Assembly: GCA_036824505.1 (NCBI GenBank)
Contig: DAITAA010000004.1
Coordinates: 1 to 64,000, forward strand
Length of the DNA stretch: 64,000 nt
Direction of reading: 5' to 3'
Origin: SCUD01 sp036824505
GTDB taxonomy: Bacteria; Pseudomonadota; Gammaproteobacteria; Steroidobacterales; Steroidobacteraceae
The first letter of the stretch is position 1, and every line of letters begins with the position of its first letter. The notes below the pieces were generated by a model that searched no databases, had not been told where the DNA came from, and saw only the letters and a program-made list of their open reading frames with translations. The position numbers and the translations under genes are program-made. This document shows, piece after piece, positions 31,975 through 39,927 of this stretch.

Positions 31975-31988
31975 GGCAGAAGTCTGCC
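31975..31988. repeat. 14-bp palindrome upstream of the adaptor gene, candidate operator
   Basis: GGCAGA-AG-TCTGCC is a perfect inverted repeat with a 2-nt centre, ending 3 nt before the adaptor ATG at 31971. Bound by a repressor, or folded as a hairpin in the mRNA, it could cover the ribosome start region. No regulator gene is adjacent. Confidence 0.35.
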
Positions 31989-32045
31989 ACAGTCCGACGT
32001 ACGGACGCTCTTTGGTTTGGCGCTGTGATTGCTGGTCGCGTCGGA

Positions 32046-33071
32046 TCAGGCGGCACGCCAGCGAAAACCCGCGGCGGCGATGCCCAGGAATACGGCGGTC
32101 ATGCCCGTCAACGTCGCGAGCTGCGGCAGAATGTCGAAGGCCCCGGCGCCGTCCAGCATGATGGCACGCGCGGCTTTCAGCATCTGGGTCAAGGGCAAGA
32201 CTTCAGCCGCCATACGCAGCCAGGCAGGCGCGCCCTCCAGCGAATACCAAACGCCGGACAGAAGCATCATCGGCCAGGACACCAGGTTGATGACGCCATT
32301 CGCCAGCTCCTCGCTCGAAAAGCGGGCGGCGACCATGAAGCCCAGCGAGATCATGCAGATCGCGCCCAGCAAGGCGGTGGCGAACAGCAGCAGGGCACTG
32401 CCTTCATTGCGAAATGGAACCAGCAACGCGAGGACGACATAGACCAGTGTCGTTACGCTGATCGTCAGCGCCAGACGCGAGAGGATCTGGGCTGCGCCAA
32501 ACTCGAGCGCCGTCACGGGCGTAGCCGAAAGCCGGCGCAGGAATCCCGATTTCCGGTAACGCACCACGACGTAGCCGACGCCAAACAGGCAGCTGAACAT
32601 CATGTTCATACCGAGGATGCCCGGCAGCAGCCAGTCCACATAGCCCACGGCCGCGCCGCTGACCGGTTGCCGGATTGCGTCGCGCGCCGATTCCAGCAGC
32701 AGTTTCTCCGCCAGATAGCCTTTCGGCGAATCGGTATTGACCCAGTAGTGCGGCGCGGTGCGCAAATCAAGCAGCAGGTCGGTCTCGTGTCGCTCCACGG
32801 CCCGGATGGCCGCATCGAGTCCCGGCGGCTCGACGCGGTGGAAATCGACGAATCGCGTGCCGAGGAACGGGTGCAGTCGGGCATCGAGTGCGACGTCGGG
32901 GGCGGCGATCACGCCGATATTGAATTCACCACGTGGCTGCCCGCCAAAGATGACCGCAAAAGCGACGACGAGCGCCAGTGGCATCACGAAGTTGAAGATA
33001 AGCGACGAACGGTCCCGCAGGAATTCCAGATTGCGGGCGTGCCAGACGGCGAACATGCGCCGGAAATTCAA
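32046..33071 (-). CDS. ABC-2 type transporter permease
   Basis: 341 aa. One N-terminal helix (about 24-42), an extracytoplasmic domain, then five C-terminal helices (about 150-335) with the ABC-2 motif region SWPMMLLSGVWYSLEGAPAWLR. Exporter permease of the multidrug/polysaccharide/NatB type; the substrate is unknown. Its ATG overlaps the stop of the ATPase gene (ATGA), and the two form a minimal ABC-2 exporter. Confidence 0.92.
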   Translation of the reverse strand: MNFRRMFAVWHARNLEFLRDRSSLIFNFVMPLALVVAFAVIFGGQPRGEFNIGVIAAPDVALDARLHPFLGTRFVDFHRVEPPGLDAAIRAVERHETDLLLDLRTAPHYWVNTDSPKGYLAEKLLLESARDAIRQPVSGAAVGYVDWLLPGILGMNMMFSCLFGVGYVVVRYRKSGFLRRLSATPVTALEFGAAQILSRLALTISVTTLVYVVLALLVPFRNEGSALLLFATALLGAICMISLGFMVAARFSSEELANGVINLVSWPMMLLSGVWYSLEGAPAWLRMAAEVLPLTQMLKAARAIMLDGAGAFDILPQLATLTGMTAVFLGIAAAGFRWRAA

Positions 33072-33952
33072 GTGCGCAGCTCCCGCCCGGTCAACTCGAG
33101 GAACAGGTCTTCGAGATTACGCGGCCGGATGCGCAGGTGACGCAGCGGCACGCCGCGGTCCATCAATGCCCGCAGCGCCCCCTCGACGTCCGCCGTCAGG
33201 ATTTCGACCCGATCGCCGGCCTGCAGGAGCGGAAGAGGGAAGGTCGCGGGGTCCGCCCGGAACTCTTCGCGTGGCAGTTCGAGGACGACGTCGTCGAAGT
33301 GCTCCTTCAGCAGCCGCGATGGAGGCCCCTCGGCGATGATGCGGCCATGATCCATGATCGCGACCACGTCACATAGGAAATACGCCTCTTCCATGTAGTG
33401 GGTGGTCAGCAGCACGGTCCGGCGCTCGGCCTTGATCGCCCGGATCAGGTCCCAGAAATTATGGCGCGCCTGTGGATCGAGACCGGTAGTAGGCTCATCG
33501 AGGAACAGTACCTGTGGGTCATTGACGAGGGCAATTGCGAGCAACAGACGCTGCAACTGCCCGCCAGACAGCTTGCGATTGTCGCGGTTCACGACCTGTT
33601 GCAGTGCGCAGAGTGTGATCAGCTCATCCACGTCCCGGCCGCGCGGATAAAGCCGCCGGAACATCTGCAGCGTCTCGCGCACCGTCAGGAACTCCTGCAG
33701 CGCGGTCTTCTGAAACTGGATGCCTGCCTCGGCGCGGAAACGCTTGCCGAGCGGCTCACCGTGATAGAGCACCTGGCCGGAGGTGGGTTCGGTGACGCCT
33801 TCCATCACTTCGACAGTGGTCGTCTTGCCGGCGCCATTCGGCCCCAGCAGGCCGAAGCAGCTGCCCGCCGCGATCGCGAATGACACGCCGTCGACGGCGC
33901 GCACGCCGGGATACTGCTTGACCAGATCGATGACTTCCAGGGCCGGTTTCAT
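33068..33952 (-). CDS. ABC-2 type transporter ATP-binding protein
   Basis: 294 aa from the ATG at 33952 (MKPALEVIDLVKQYPGVRAV). Walker A GPNGAGKTTT near residue 40, signature LSGGQLQRL near 133, Walker B VLFLDEPTTGLDP near 153, switch His in LLTTHYMEE. The C-terminal 70 residues are the accessory domain common in ABC-2 ATPases. The frame extends further upstream, but the homology begins here. There is no ribosome binding site; the -10 region is shared with the divergent fadH-like gene. Confidence 0.93.
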   Translation of the reverse strand: MKPALEVIDLVKQYPGVRAVDGVSFAIAAGSCFGLLGPNGAGKTTTVEVMEGVTEPTSGQVLYHGEPLGKRFRAEAGIQFQKTALQEFLTVRETLQMFRRLYPRGRDVDELITLCALQQVVNRDNRKLSGGQLQRLLLAIALVNDPQVLFLDEPTTGLDPQARHNFWDLIRAIKAERRTVLLTTHYMEEAYFLCDVVAIMDHGRIIAEGPPSRLLKEHFDDVVLELPREEFRADPATFPLPLLQAGDRVEILTADVEGALRALMDRGVPLRHLRIRPRNLEDLFLELTGRELRT

Positions 33953-33964
33953 GCAGTTGACGAT

Positions 33965-33972
33965 GCTATATG
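33965..33972. promoter_or_regulatory. Overlapping divergent -10 boxes between the ABC exporter and fadH-like genes
   Basis: GCTATATG gives TATATG on the + strand (33967-33972), with TG one base before it (extended -10), and TATAGC on the - strand (33970-33965), 12 nt before the ATPase ATG. The rightward start would fall near the GTG at 33982. Confidence 0.38.
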
Positions 33973-33981
33973 ATTGCGCGC

Positions 33982-36021
33982 GTGACGCAGAGTCCCTTTC
34001 CACATCTGCTTGCGCCGCTTGATCTCGGCTTCACGACTCTTCCCAACCGGGTGCTGATGGGCTCCATGCACACCGGTCTCGAAGACCGCCGGGACGATTA
34101 TCCAAAGCTCGCCGCCTATTTCGCCGAGCGCGCGCGCGGTGGTGTCGGGCTCATCGTCACGGGTGGCATCGCACCAAACGCGGCGGGCTGGACCAAACCC
34201 TTCGCCGGCACCCTGAGTGGTCGGCGCCATCTTGCACGACACCGGCTGGTGACAGATGCAGTCCACGGAGAGGGCGGCAGGATCTGCATGCAGATCCTGC
34301 ACACCGGGCGCTATGCCTACCATCCGCTCGCCGTGGCGCCATCGCGTCTGAAGGCGCCTATTTCACGATTCACCCCGCGTGCGCTATCCGCCGGCGGTGT
34401 CCGGGGCCAGATCGCCGACTTCGTGCGCTGCGCGGGACTCGCGCAGGAAGCCGGCTACGACGGCGTCGAGATCATGGGTTCCGAGGGTTATTTCATCAAT
34501 CAGTTCCTGGTCGCAAGGACCAATCAGCGGCAGGACGACTGGGGAGGGAGCTGGGCCAACCGCATGCGGCTTCCGGTGGAAATTGTGGCTGGTACGCGTG
34601 CGGCGGTTGGCCCCGGATTCATCATCATCTACCGGTTGTCGATGCTAGATCTCGTCGAAGGCGGCAGCAGCTGGGATGAGGTCGTCGAACTCGCCAAGGC
34701 CGTCGAGCAGGCCGGGGCCACGATCATCAACACCGGCATCGGCTGGCACGAGGCACGGATACCGACCATTGCGACGATGGTGCCGCGCGCCGCTTTCAGC
34801 TGGGTCACGCGACGCCTGCGTGGGAGCGTGCAGATACCGCTGGTCACCAGCAACCGGATCAATGATCCGGCTGTCGCAGAGCGGGTGCTCGCGAGTGGCG
34901 ATGCCGATCTGGTGTCGATGGCAAGACCGTTGCTTGCCGATCCCGATTTTGTGCGAAAGGCCGCGACCGGCAGGGCAGATGAGATCAATACCTGCATCGC
35001 CTGCAACCAGGCCTGCCTCGATCTCGTGTTCGAGAGCCAGGTCGCGAGCTGCCTCGTGAATCCGCGCGCAGGCCGCGAAACCGAATTGAATTACCGCCCG
35101 GTTACTGCACGCAGGCGCATCGCCGTGGTCGGCGCCGGGCCGGCGGGTCTCGCCTGTGCGACGGTTGCCGCCGGCCGCGGACATCAAGTCACGCTATTCG
35201 AGGCGTCCGATCGCATCGGCGGACAGTTCAACATGGCCAAGGTCATTCCGGGCAAGGAGGAGTTTCACGAGACGCTGCGTTACTACCGGCGCCAGATTCA
35301 ATTGACCGGCGTGAAACTCCTGCTGTCACGGCGCGCCAGCGTGGCGGACCTGACCGGCGGTGAATTCGACGAAATCGTGCTCGCATCGGGGGTCGTGCCG
35401 CGATTGCCCGCCATCGACGGCCTGGGGCACCGGAAAGTCCTGTCATACATCGATGTACTGCTGAATGGCAGACCGGTCGGCGCATCGGTTGCCATCGTCG
35501 GGGCGGGCGGCATCGGCTTCGATGTCGCGGAATTCCTGAGCCATGATGCCCGCCAAGCGGCTTCAAGTACCGATATTCCGGCCTTCATGCGGGAGTGGGG
35601 CATCGATATGACGCTCTCGAAACGCGGCGGCCTCGGCGAAGCGGCTGCTGGTGCGCAGGGCGGGCCCCGGACTATCTGGCTGCTGCAGCGCAAACCAACG
35701 CCGCCCGGGCGCGACCTGGGCAAGACCACTGGCTGGGTGCATCGGCTCGCGCTGAAGCGGCGCGGCGTTCGCATGATGGCGGGGGTTAGTTACCAGCGAA
35801 TCGATGATGCCGGGCTGCATATCGCGATCGGCGCGGAGTCACAGCTGCTGGCCGTGGAGAACATCGTGATATGCGCAGGCCAGGAGCCACAGCGCGAACT
35901 GGTGGCCGGCGTCGAGTCTGCAGGTTACCGGGCGCACCTGATCGGTGGATCGAATCTCGCGGCCGAGCTCGACGCCAGGCGGGCAATAGACGAGGGTTCA
36001 CGCCTCGCCGCAACGCTATGA
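33982..36021 (+). CDS. fadH: NADPH-dependent 2,4-dienoyl-CoA reductase-like flavoenzyme
   Basis: 679 aa from the GTG at 33982 (MTQSPFPHLLAPLDLGF). FMN-binding TIM barrel of the old-yellow-enzyme family (about 1-340) with RVLMGSMHTGLE and a catalytic Tyr and His in GSEGYFINQF and GIGWHEARIPT, a 4Fe-4S Cys cluster (CIACNQACLD...VASCLVNP, about 335-355), then FAD- and NADPH-binding Rossmann domains (VVGAGPAGLACATVAAGRG and VAIVGAGGIGFDV). It reduces 2,4-dienoyl-CoA during beta-oxidation of unsaturated fatty acids. An ATG at 33970 also starts the frame but lies inside the -10 box. The stop overlaps the next gene (ATGA). Confidence 0.9.
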   Translation: MTQSPFPHLLAPLDLGFTTLPNRVLMGSMHTGLEDRRDDYPKLAAYFAERARGGVGLIVTGGIAPNAAGWTKPFAGTLSGRRHLARHRLVTDAVHGEGGRICMQILHTGRYAYHPLAVAPSRLKAPISRFTPRALSAGGVRGQIADFVRCAGLAQEAGYDGVEIMGSEGYFINQFLVARTNQRQDDWGGSWANRMRLPVEIVAGTRAAVGPGFIIIYRLSMLDLVEGGSSWDEVVELAKAVEQAGATIINTGIGWHEARIPTIATMVPRAAFSWVTRRLRGSVQIPLVTSNRINDPAVAERVLASGDADLVSMARPLLADPDFVRKAATGRADEINTCIACNQACLDLVFESQVASCLVNPRAGRETELNYRPVTARRRIAVVGAGPAGLACATVAAGRGHQVTLFEASDRIGGQFNMAKVIPGKEEFHETLRYYRRQIQLTGVKLLLSRRASVADLTGGEFDEIVLASGVVPRLPAIDGLGHRKVLSYIDVLLNGRPVGASVAIVGAGGIGFDVAEFLSHDARQAASSTDIPAFMREWGIDMTLSKRGGLGEAAAGAQGGPRTIWLLQRKPTPPGRDLGKTTGWVHRLALKRRGVRMMAGVSYQRIDDAGLHIAIGAESQLLAVENIVICAGQEPQRELVAGVESAGYRAHLIGGSNLAAELDARRAIDEGSRLAATL

Positions 36022-36767
36022 CCAAACCTGCACGTCAGTCTGAGCAGCTCGGGTTGCTCGGCGAAACGCCAAGTGGCGAAGGTGTGTGGCGCGTGCGCGC
36101 GAGCGACCGCGCGCGCCGGCTGACCGTACGCGTTTTCCCCGGTGGGCAGGTCGAGATAGTCGTGCCCAAGGGCACTCGCCCGCAGGCAGTTGAGCAATTT
36201 GTCACCCGGCACCGGACGTGGATCGACCGCAAGGTCGTGCAATACCGGCCGCTGAAGACTGAATCCGGCGATTCGATGCCGGCAGCAATCCGTTTCCAGG
36301 CCAACGGTCAATGCTGGCAGGTCCAATACGGCGAAGCTCCGGGCGCGCCGAAGATCGTGATCGATGGCGAGCGCCTGTTGGTGCGTGGTGATTTGTCGCG
36401 CGCACCGCTCGTGCGTCATGTGCTGCAGCGGTTCACCATGCGCAGCGCCCACTCGATATTGCTGCCATGGCTCCATCGGCTTTCCGTCGAATGTGGGCTC
36501 GGCTACGTCAGCGCCCAGATTCGACGCCAGCGCACGCGCTGGGGCAGTTGCTCGCGCCGCGGGACCATCAGTCTGAATGCCTGCCTGGTCTTCCAGTCAC
36601 CGCAGGTCGTTCGTTACCTGCTGCTACATGAACTCGCGCATACGCGGCACATGAATCACTCCCGGCGCTTCTGGGCCTTGGTCGAACATCTGGAGCCGGG
36701 GTGGCGCGAGTTCGATGCGGCGCTTTCGCAGGGATGGCGCGAAGTTCCCGCCTGGGTCATGCGCTGA
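36018..36767 (+). CDS. YgjP-like metallopeptidase domain protein (DUF45)
   Basis: 249 aa from the ATG that overlaps the fadH stop. The C-terminal domain has the family blocks RTRWGSCSRRGTISLN and YLLLHELAHTRHMNHSRRFW, where HELAH (HExxH) and a downstream His form a gluzincin-like zinc site. The N-terminal half (RRLTVRVFPGGQVEIVVPKG) is typical of YgjP proteins. Proteolytic activity is inferred from the motif only. The stop shares one base with the EamA gene start. Confidence 0.85.
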   Translation: MTKPARQSEQLGLLGETPSGEGVWRVRASDRARRLTVRVFPGGQVEIVVPKGTRPQAVEQFVTRHRTWIDRKVVQYRPLKTESGDSMPAAIRFQANGQCWQVQYGEAPGAPKIVIDGERLLVRGDLSRAPLVRHVLQRFTMRSAHSILLPWLHRLSVECGLGYVSAQIRRQRTRWGSCSRRGTISLNACLVFQSPQVVRYLLLHELAHTRHMNHSRRFWALVEHLEPGWREFDAALSQGWREVPAWVMR

Positions 36768-37666
36768 TGCTTCGGGCGCCTGCAGCGACGCCTTTCATGG
36801 TGATGGCGATCGCACTTGCCGCCGTGTCTTTCGGGTCGATCTTTGCGCGGCTCGCCGATGCGGAACCGCTCGCGATCGCCGCGTGGCGCATGGGTCTTGC
36901 GGCGGTTGTCGTGATTCCGCTGTCGCTCGCGGGAAGGCCCGGCGCGGTCCGGATGAAATTCCCGCAGGCCGTGCTGGCGGGAGCCGCCGGTCTGCTCCTC
37001 GCGTTGCACTTTGCGGCCTGGATCAGTTCACTCGACTACACTTCCATCGCGCGTAGCGTGCTGCTCGTCAGTACGGCGCCGATCTGGGTCGCCATCATCC
37101 AGTACGTCACCGGGCGCGGAGCGCCGCCGTTACGTACGGTGCTTGCGCTCCTGCTCGCGTCCGGCGGAATCGCAATCGCCAGTGCCGGTCATGGCCCGGG
37201 TGCTGGCGTGTTGGTGGGTGACTTGCTGGCAGTAGCTGGTGCAATCGCGATGGCGGGCTATTTGTTGCTCTCGCAGCGGGCGCAAGCCTCGCTCGCGTTT
37301 CGCTCATATCTCGCGATCGCCTGGGGTTCCGCCGCAGCATCGCTGTGGCTCGCCGTCGCGCTGACGGGCACTGAGGCCGCAGGGTTCTCCGCGGCAACCT
37401 GGTTGGCGCTTGCCGGCATGGCGGCCATCTCGCAGTTGATCGGACACAGCGGCTACAACTGGGCGTTGCGCCATCTGAGCCCGCTGTTCGTCGCCGTCGT
37501 GCTGGTCGGCGAGCCTGTACTCGCATCTCTGCTTGGCTGGCTGCTACTCGGCGAGGGGCTGGACTGGCAGACCGGCGCCGGAGGCCTGCTGATACTCGCG
37601 GGCATCCTGCTCGGCGCGTCGGCGGCTCGCCCGCTTCCGGTAGCGATACAGTCGCCAGCCGAGTAG
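36767..37666 (+). CDS. EamA/DMT-family transporter
   Basis: 299 aa with about ten hydrophobic segments arranged as two EamA repeats (about 10-140 and 155-290), typical of drug/metabolite transporters; the second repeat has LSPLFVAVVLVGEPVLASLLG. Probable inner-membrane exporter of a small metabolite; the substrate is unknown. The chosen ATG is in a TGATG overlap with the preceding gene. Its last 123 nt are overlapped by the convergent msrQ frame. Confidence 0.9.
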   Translation: MLRAPAATPFMVMAIALAAVSFGSIFARLADAEPLAIAAWRMGLAAVVVIPLSLAGRPGAVRMKFPQAVLAGAAGLLLALHFAAWISSLDYTSIARSVLLVSTAPIWVAIIQYVTGRGAPPLRTVLALLLASGGIAIASAGHGPGAGVLVGDLLAVAGAIAMAGYLLLSQRAQASLAFRSYLAIAWGSAAASLWLAVALTGTEAAGFSAATWLALAGMAAISQLIGHSGYNWALRHLSPLFVAVVLVGEPVLASLLGWLLLGEGLDWQTGAGGLLILAGILLGASAARPLPVAIQSPAE

Positions 37667-38254
37667 CACGGCAAGCACCAGGCAATAGACGAGCGGCTCG
37701 CGGATGTCGGCCTTCACCTGCCAGTAGAAATGCGTGCAGCCGAGGATCGCCGCGGGATAGATCAGACGATGGAGGCGCTGCCAGCGGCGGCCCAGGCGGC
37801 GCATGGCGCGCTGCGTGGAGGTCACGGCCAGCGGAATGAGCAACAGCAACGCCGTGAAGCCGACCGTGACGTAAGGGCGCTTTGCGATGTCCTCGATCCA
37901 CAGCCGCCAGTCCAGACCCTGGTCCACCAGCAGGTACCAGAGGAAGTGCATCGAGACGTAGAAGAATGCAAAGAGGCCGAGCATGCGCCGGAACAACAGC
38001 AGGCGGGGCCAGCCGAGAATTTCGCGAAATGGCGTTACCGCGAGGGTCACCAGCAGCAGGCGCAGACCCCAGATACCGAATGTGTCCTGGATCTCCTCGA
38101 CCGGATTCGCGCCGAGTCCTGCCGCCGGCCATTGCACGAAACCCGCGAGGTCAGCCAAACCAGCGAGCAGCCAGCCAAGCGGCAGCAGACACAGCAGGAA
38201 CACCAGTGGCTTTGCGATCCACCGCGTCGCCAGATTGGCGTTCAGCTTCATCAT
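37544..38254 (-). CDS. msrQ: Heme-binding membrane subunit MsrQ
   Basis: 236 aa, ferric-reductase-like membrane protein with about six helices and conserved His residues in YVSMHFLWYLLVDQ, RLHRLIYPAAILGCTHFYW. It passes electrons from the quinone pool or flavins to MsrP. The ATG follows directly on the msrP TGA; a second ATG is three bases later. The C-terminal 35-40 residues (RKRASRRRAEQDAREYQQ onward) are hydrophilic, longer than usual, and lie in the EamA gene on the other strand. Confidence 0.92.
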   Translation of the reverse strand: MMKLNANLATRWIAKPLVFLLCLLPLGWLLAGLADLAGFVQWPAAGLGANPVEEIQDTFGIWGLRLLLVTLAVTPFREILGWPRLLLFRRMLGLFAFFYVSMHFLWYLLVDQGLDWRLWIEDIAKRPYVTVGFTALLLLIPLAVTSTQRAMRRLGRRWQRLHRLIYPAAILGCTHFYWQVKADIREPLVYCLVLAVLLGWRLYRYRKRASRRRAEQDAREYQQASGAGLPVQPLAE

Positions 38255-39201
38255 CAGAAATTTCGTGTCAGGTCCATGCCGCTGTACAGGCTTGCAACTT
38301 CCGCCGCATAGCCGTTGAACTTCACGGTCGGCTGGCGCGACAGAAAAGAGTCGGACCCGATGCGGCGCTCGCGCTTCTGACTCCAGCGCGGATGGTCGAC
38401 TTCCGGATTGACATTGGCGTAGAAGCCATACTCGCGTGGCGCCGACAATGCCCAGGTCGTTGCCGGCATGCCTTCCGTGAACCGGATGCGGACGATGGAC
38501 TTGATGCTCTTGAAACCGTATTTCCAGGGCACGACCAGACGCAGCGGCGCGCCATTCTGGTTCGGCAGCACCTGACCGTAGAGCCCCACCGCGAGAATAG
38601 CGAGTGGATGCATCGCCTCATCCACGCGCAGGCCCTCGACATAGGGCCAGTCGAGCACCGAGGATCTCTGCCCCGGCATCTGCCTCGGATCCAGCAACGT
38701 CGTGAACTCGACGAATTTTGCACGCGACGTCGGCTTGAACCGCTTGACCAGGTCGCCGAGCGGGAATCCGATCCACGGGATGATCATCGACCAGGCTTCG
38801 ACGCAGCGTAGCCGGTAGATTCGCTCCTCCAGCGCATGCGGTTTCAGCAGATCTTCGAGCGTGTAACGTCCCTTGCCCTCGCATTCACCGTCAACGACCA
38901 CGGACCAGGGTCTCGGGCGCAGGCTCCCGGCGTTACGGGCAGGGTCGCTTTTGTCGGTACCGAATTCGTAGAAGTTGTTGTAGCCGGTGATGTCCGCCAG
39001 CGAGTTGGCTTTTTCCGAGGTCGAGTAGCGGGCATTGCGTTTGTAATTGAGACGCTCGATGAGCGTCACATTCATGATCTGTTCGGCTAATGAAGGGCCC
39101 GCGAGTGCGCTGGCCGCGCCAAGACCGGCGATACCCGCGAGGAATTCGCGTCGGGCGCGGTAAACCGGTTCCGGCGTGATCTCCGACGGTCGAATACGCA
39201 T
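38254..39201 (-). CDS. msrP: Protein-methionine-sulfoxide reductase catalytic subunit MsrP
   Basis: 315 aa. Periplasmic molybdopterin enzyme that repairs oxidised methionines in envelope proteins. The twin-arginine signal is ARREFLAGIAGLGAASALAG; the molybdenum-ligand Cys lies in LRCVEAWSMIIPW near residue 140; APLRLVVPWKYGFKSIKSIV is also typical. ATG at 39201 is decided by AGGAGGCC upstream; an ATG at 39219 would overlap the phosphatase gene stop. Forms an operon with msrQ. Confidence 0.95.
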   Translation of the reverse strand: MRIRPSEITPEPVYRARREFLAGIAGLGAASALAGPSLAEQIMNVTLIERLNYKRNARYSTSEKANSLADITGYNNFYEFGTDKSDPARNAGSLRPRPWSVVVDGECEGKGRYTLEDLLKPHALEERIYRLRCVEAWSMIIPWIGFPLGDLVKRFKPTSRAKFVEFTTLLDPRQMPGQRSSVLDWPYVEGLRVDEAMHPLAILAVGLYGQVLPNQNGAPLRLVVPWKYGFKSIKSIVRIRFTEGMPATTWALSAPREYGFYANVNPEVDHPRWSQKRERRIGSDSFLSRQPTVKFNGYAAEVASLYSGMDLTRNF

Positions 39202-39218
39202 TGTTGGCCTCCTGTCCA

Positions 39219-39893
39219 TCAGACCGGATCAGCCACGGTTTTGTTACGCCAGTCGGCGACCGGGATGCCCAGTCGAACCGCCGCGCGCCGGGCGGCCGGG
39301 CCGCCATTGACGAGCATCGGGCGCTCGACGCAACGCAGGTGCACAAGATCGGAACCGGAATTGCCGTAGGCCGCAATCGCGGTGCCCGGGAATCGGGCCC
39401 GCAATGCCTCGATACAGCGCCGTTTTTCGCCGGCGCGCCGGTTTGGCGTCGTCAGGGCGCCATCCAGGCGCCCGGCGCGCCAGGCGATTTCGGTGCAGAT
39501 CGTTTCGTCAAAGCCGAACCGCGCCCCGATCTGCGGAACGTACAGGTCGACGCTGGCGGACAGCAACACGAGCCGGTCGCCCGCGCGCCGGTGCCGCTCA
39601 ATGGCTTCGAGTGCTCCCGGGCAAAGCCTGTCGCCGTCCAGACCGTCGGCGAATTCGCGCGACCATTCGGCAACCTCTTCTTTCGCCGCGCCGGACATGA
39701 GCCGCATAATCAGTTCGGACTTCAGCCTGCCGCGGTCACGACCGTTGGTGGCAAACCGCCAGAGCGCCGCCAGCATGGTCCGACGCCAGCCGCGCCGCGG
39801 GTGACGTTTGAGCCAGCCGCGCAGGTACGGCAGGAAGGTATCGCGTCGCGTGACGGTGCCGTCGAGGTCAAATACCGCGATGGATCGATTCAT
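39219..39893 (-). CDS. HAD-superfamily phosphatase, subfamily IB
   Basis: 224 aa. FDLDGTVTRRDTF at the N-terminus contains the nucleophilic Asp and acid/base Asp, VLLSASVDLYV is motif II, and the C-terminal YGNSGSDLVHL is motif III/IV. The helical cap between them fits subfamily IB (SerB-like). The substrate is unknown: phosphoserine, histidinol phosphate or phospholipid head groups are all seen in the family. It lies between acnA and msrP on the same strand. Confidence 0.85.
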   Translation of the reverse strand: MNRSIAVFDLDGTVTRRDTFLPYLRGWLKRHPRRGWRRTMLAALWRFATNGRDRGRLKSELIMRLMSGAAKEEVAEWSREFADGLDGDRLCPGALEAIERHRRAGDRLVLLSASVDLYVPQIGARFGFDETICTEIAWRAGRLDGALTTPNRRAGEKRRCIEALRARFPGTAIAAYGNSGSDLVHLRCVERPMLVNGGPAARRAAVRLGIPVADWRNKTVADPV

Positions 39894-39927
39894 GGCGCTT
39901 CAAGCCGCGCACCGGTCTGGCACGCGA

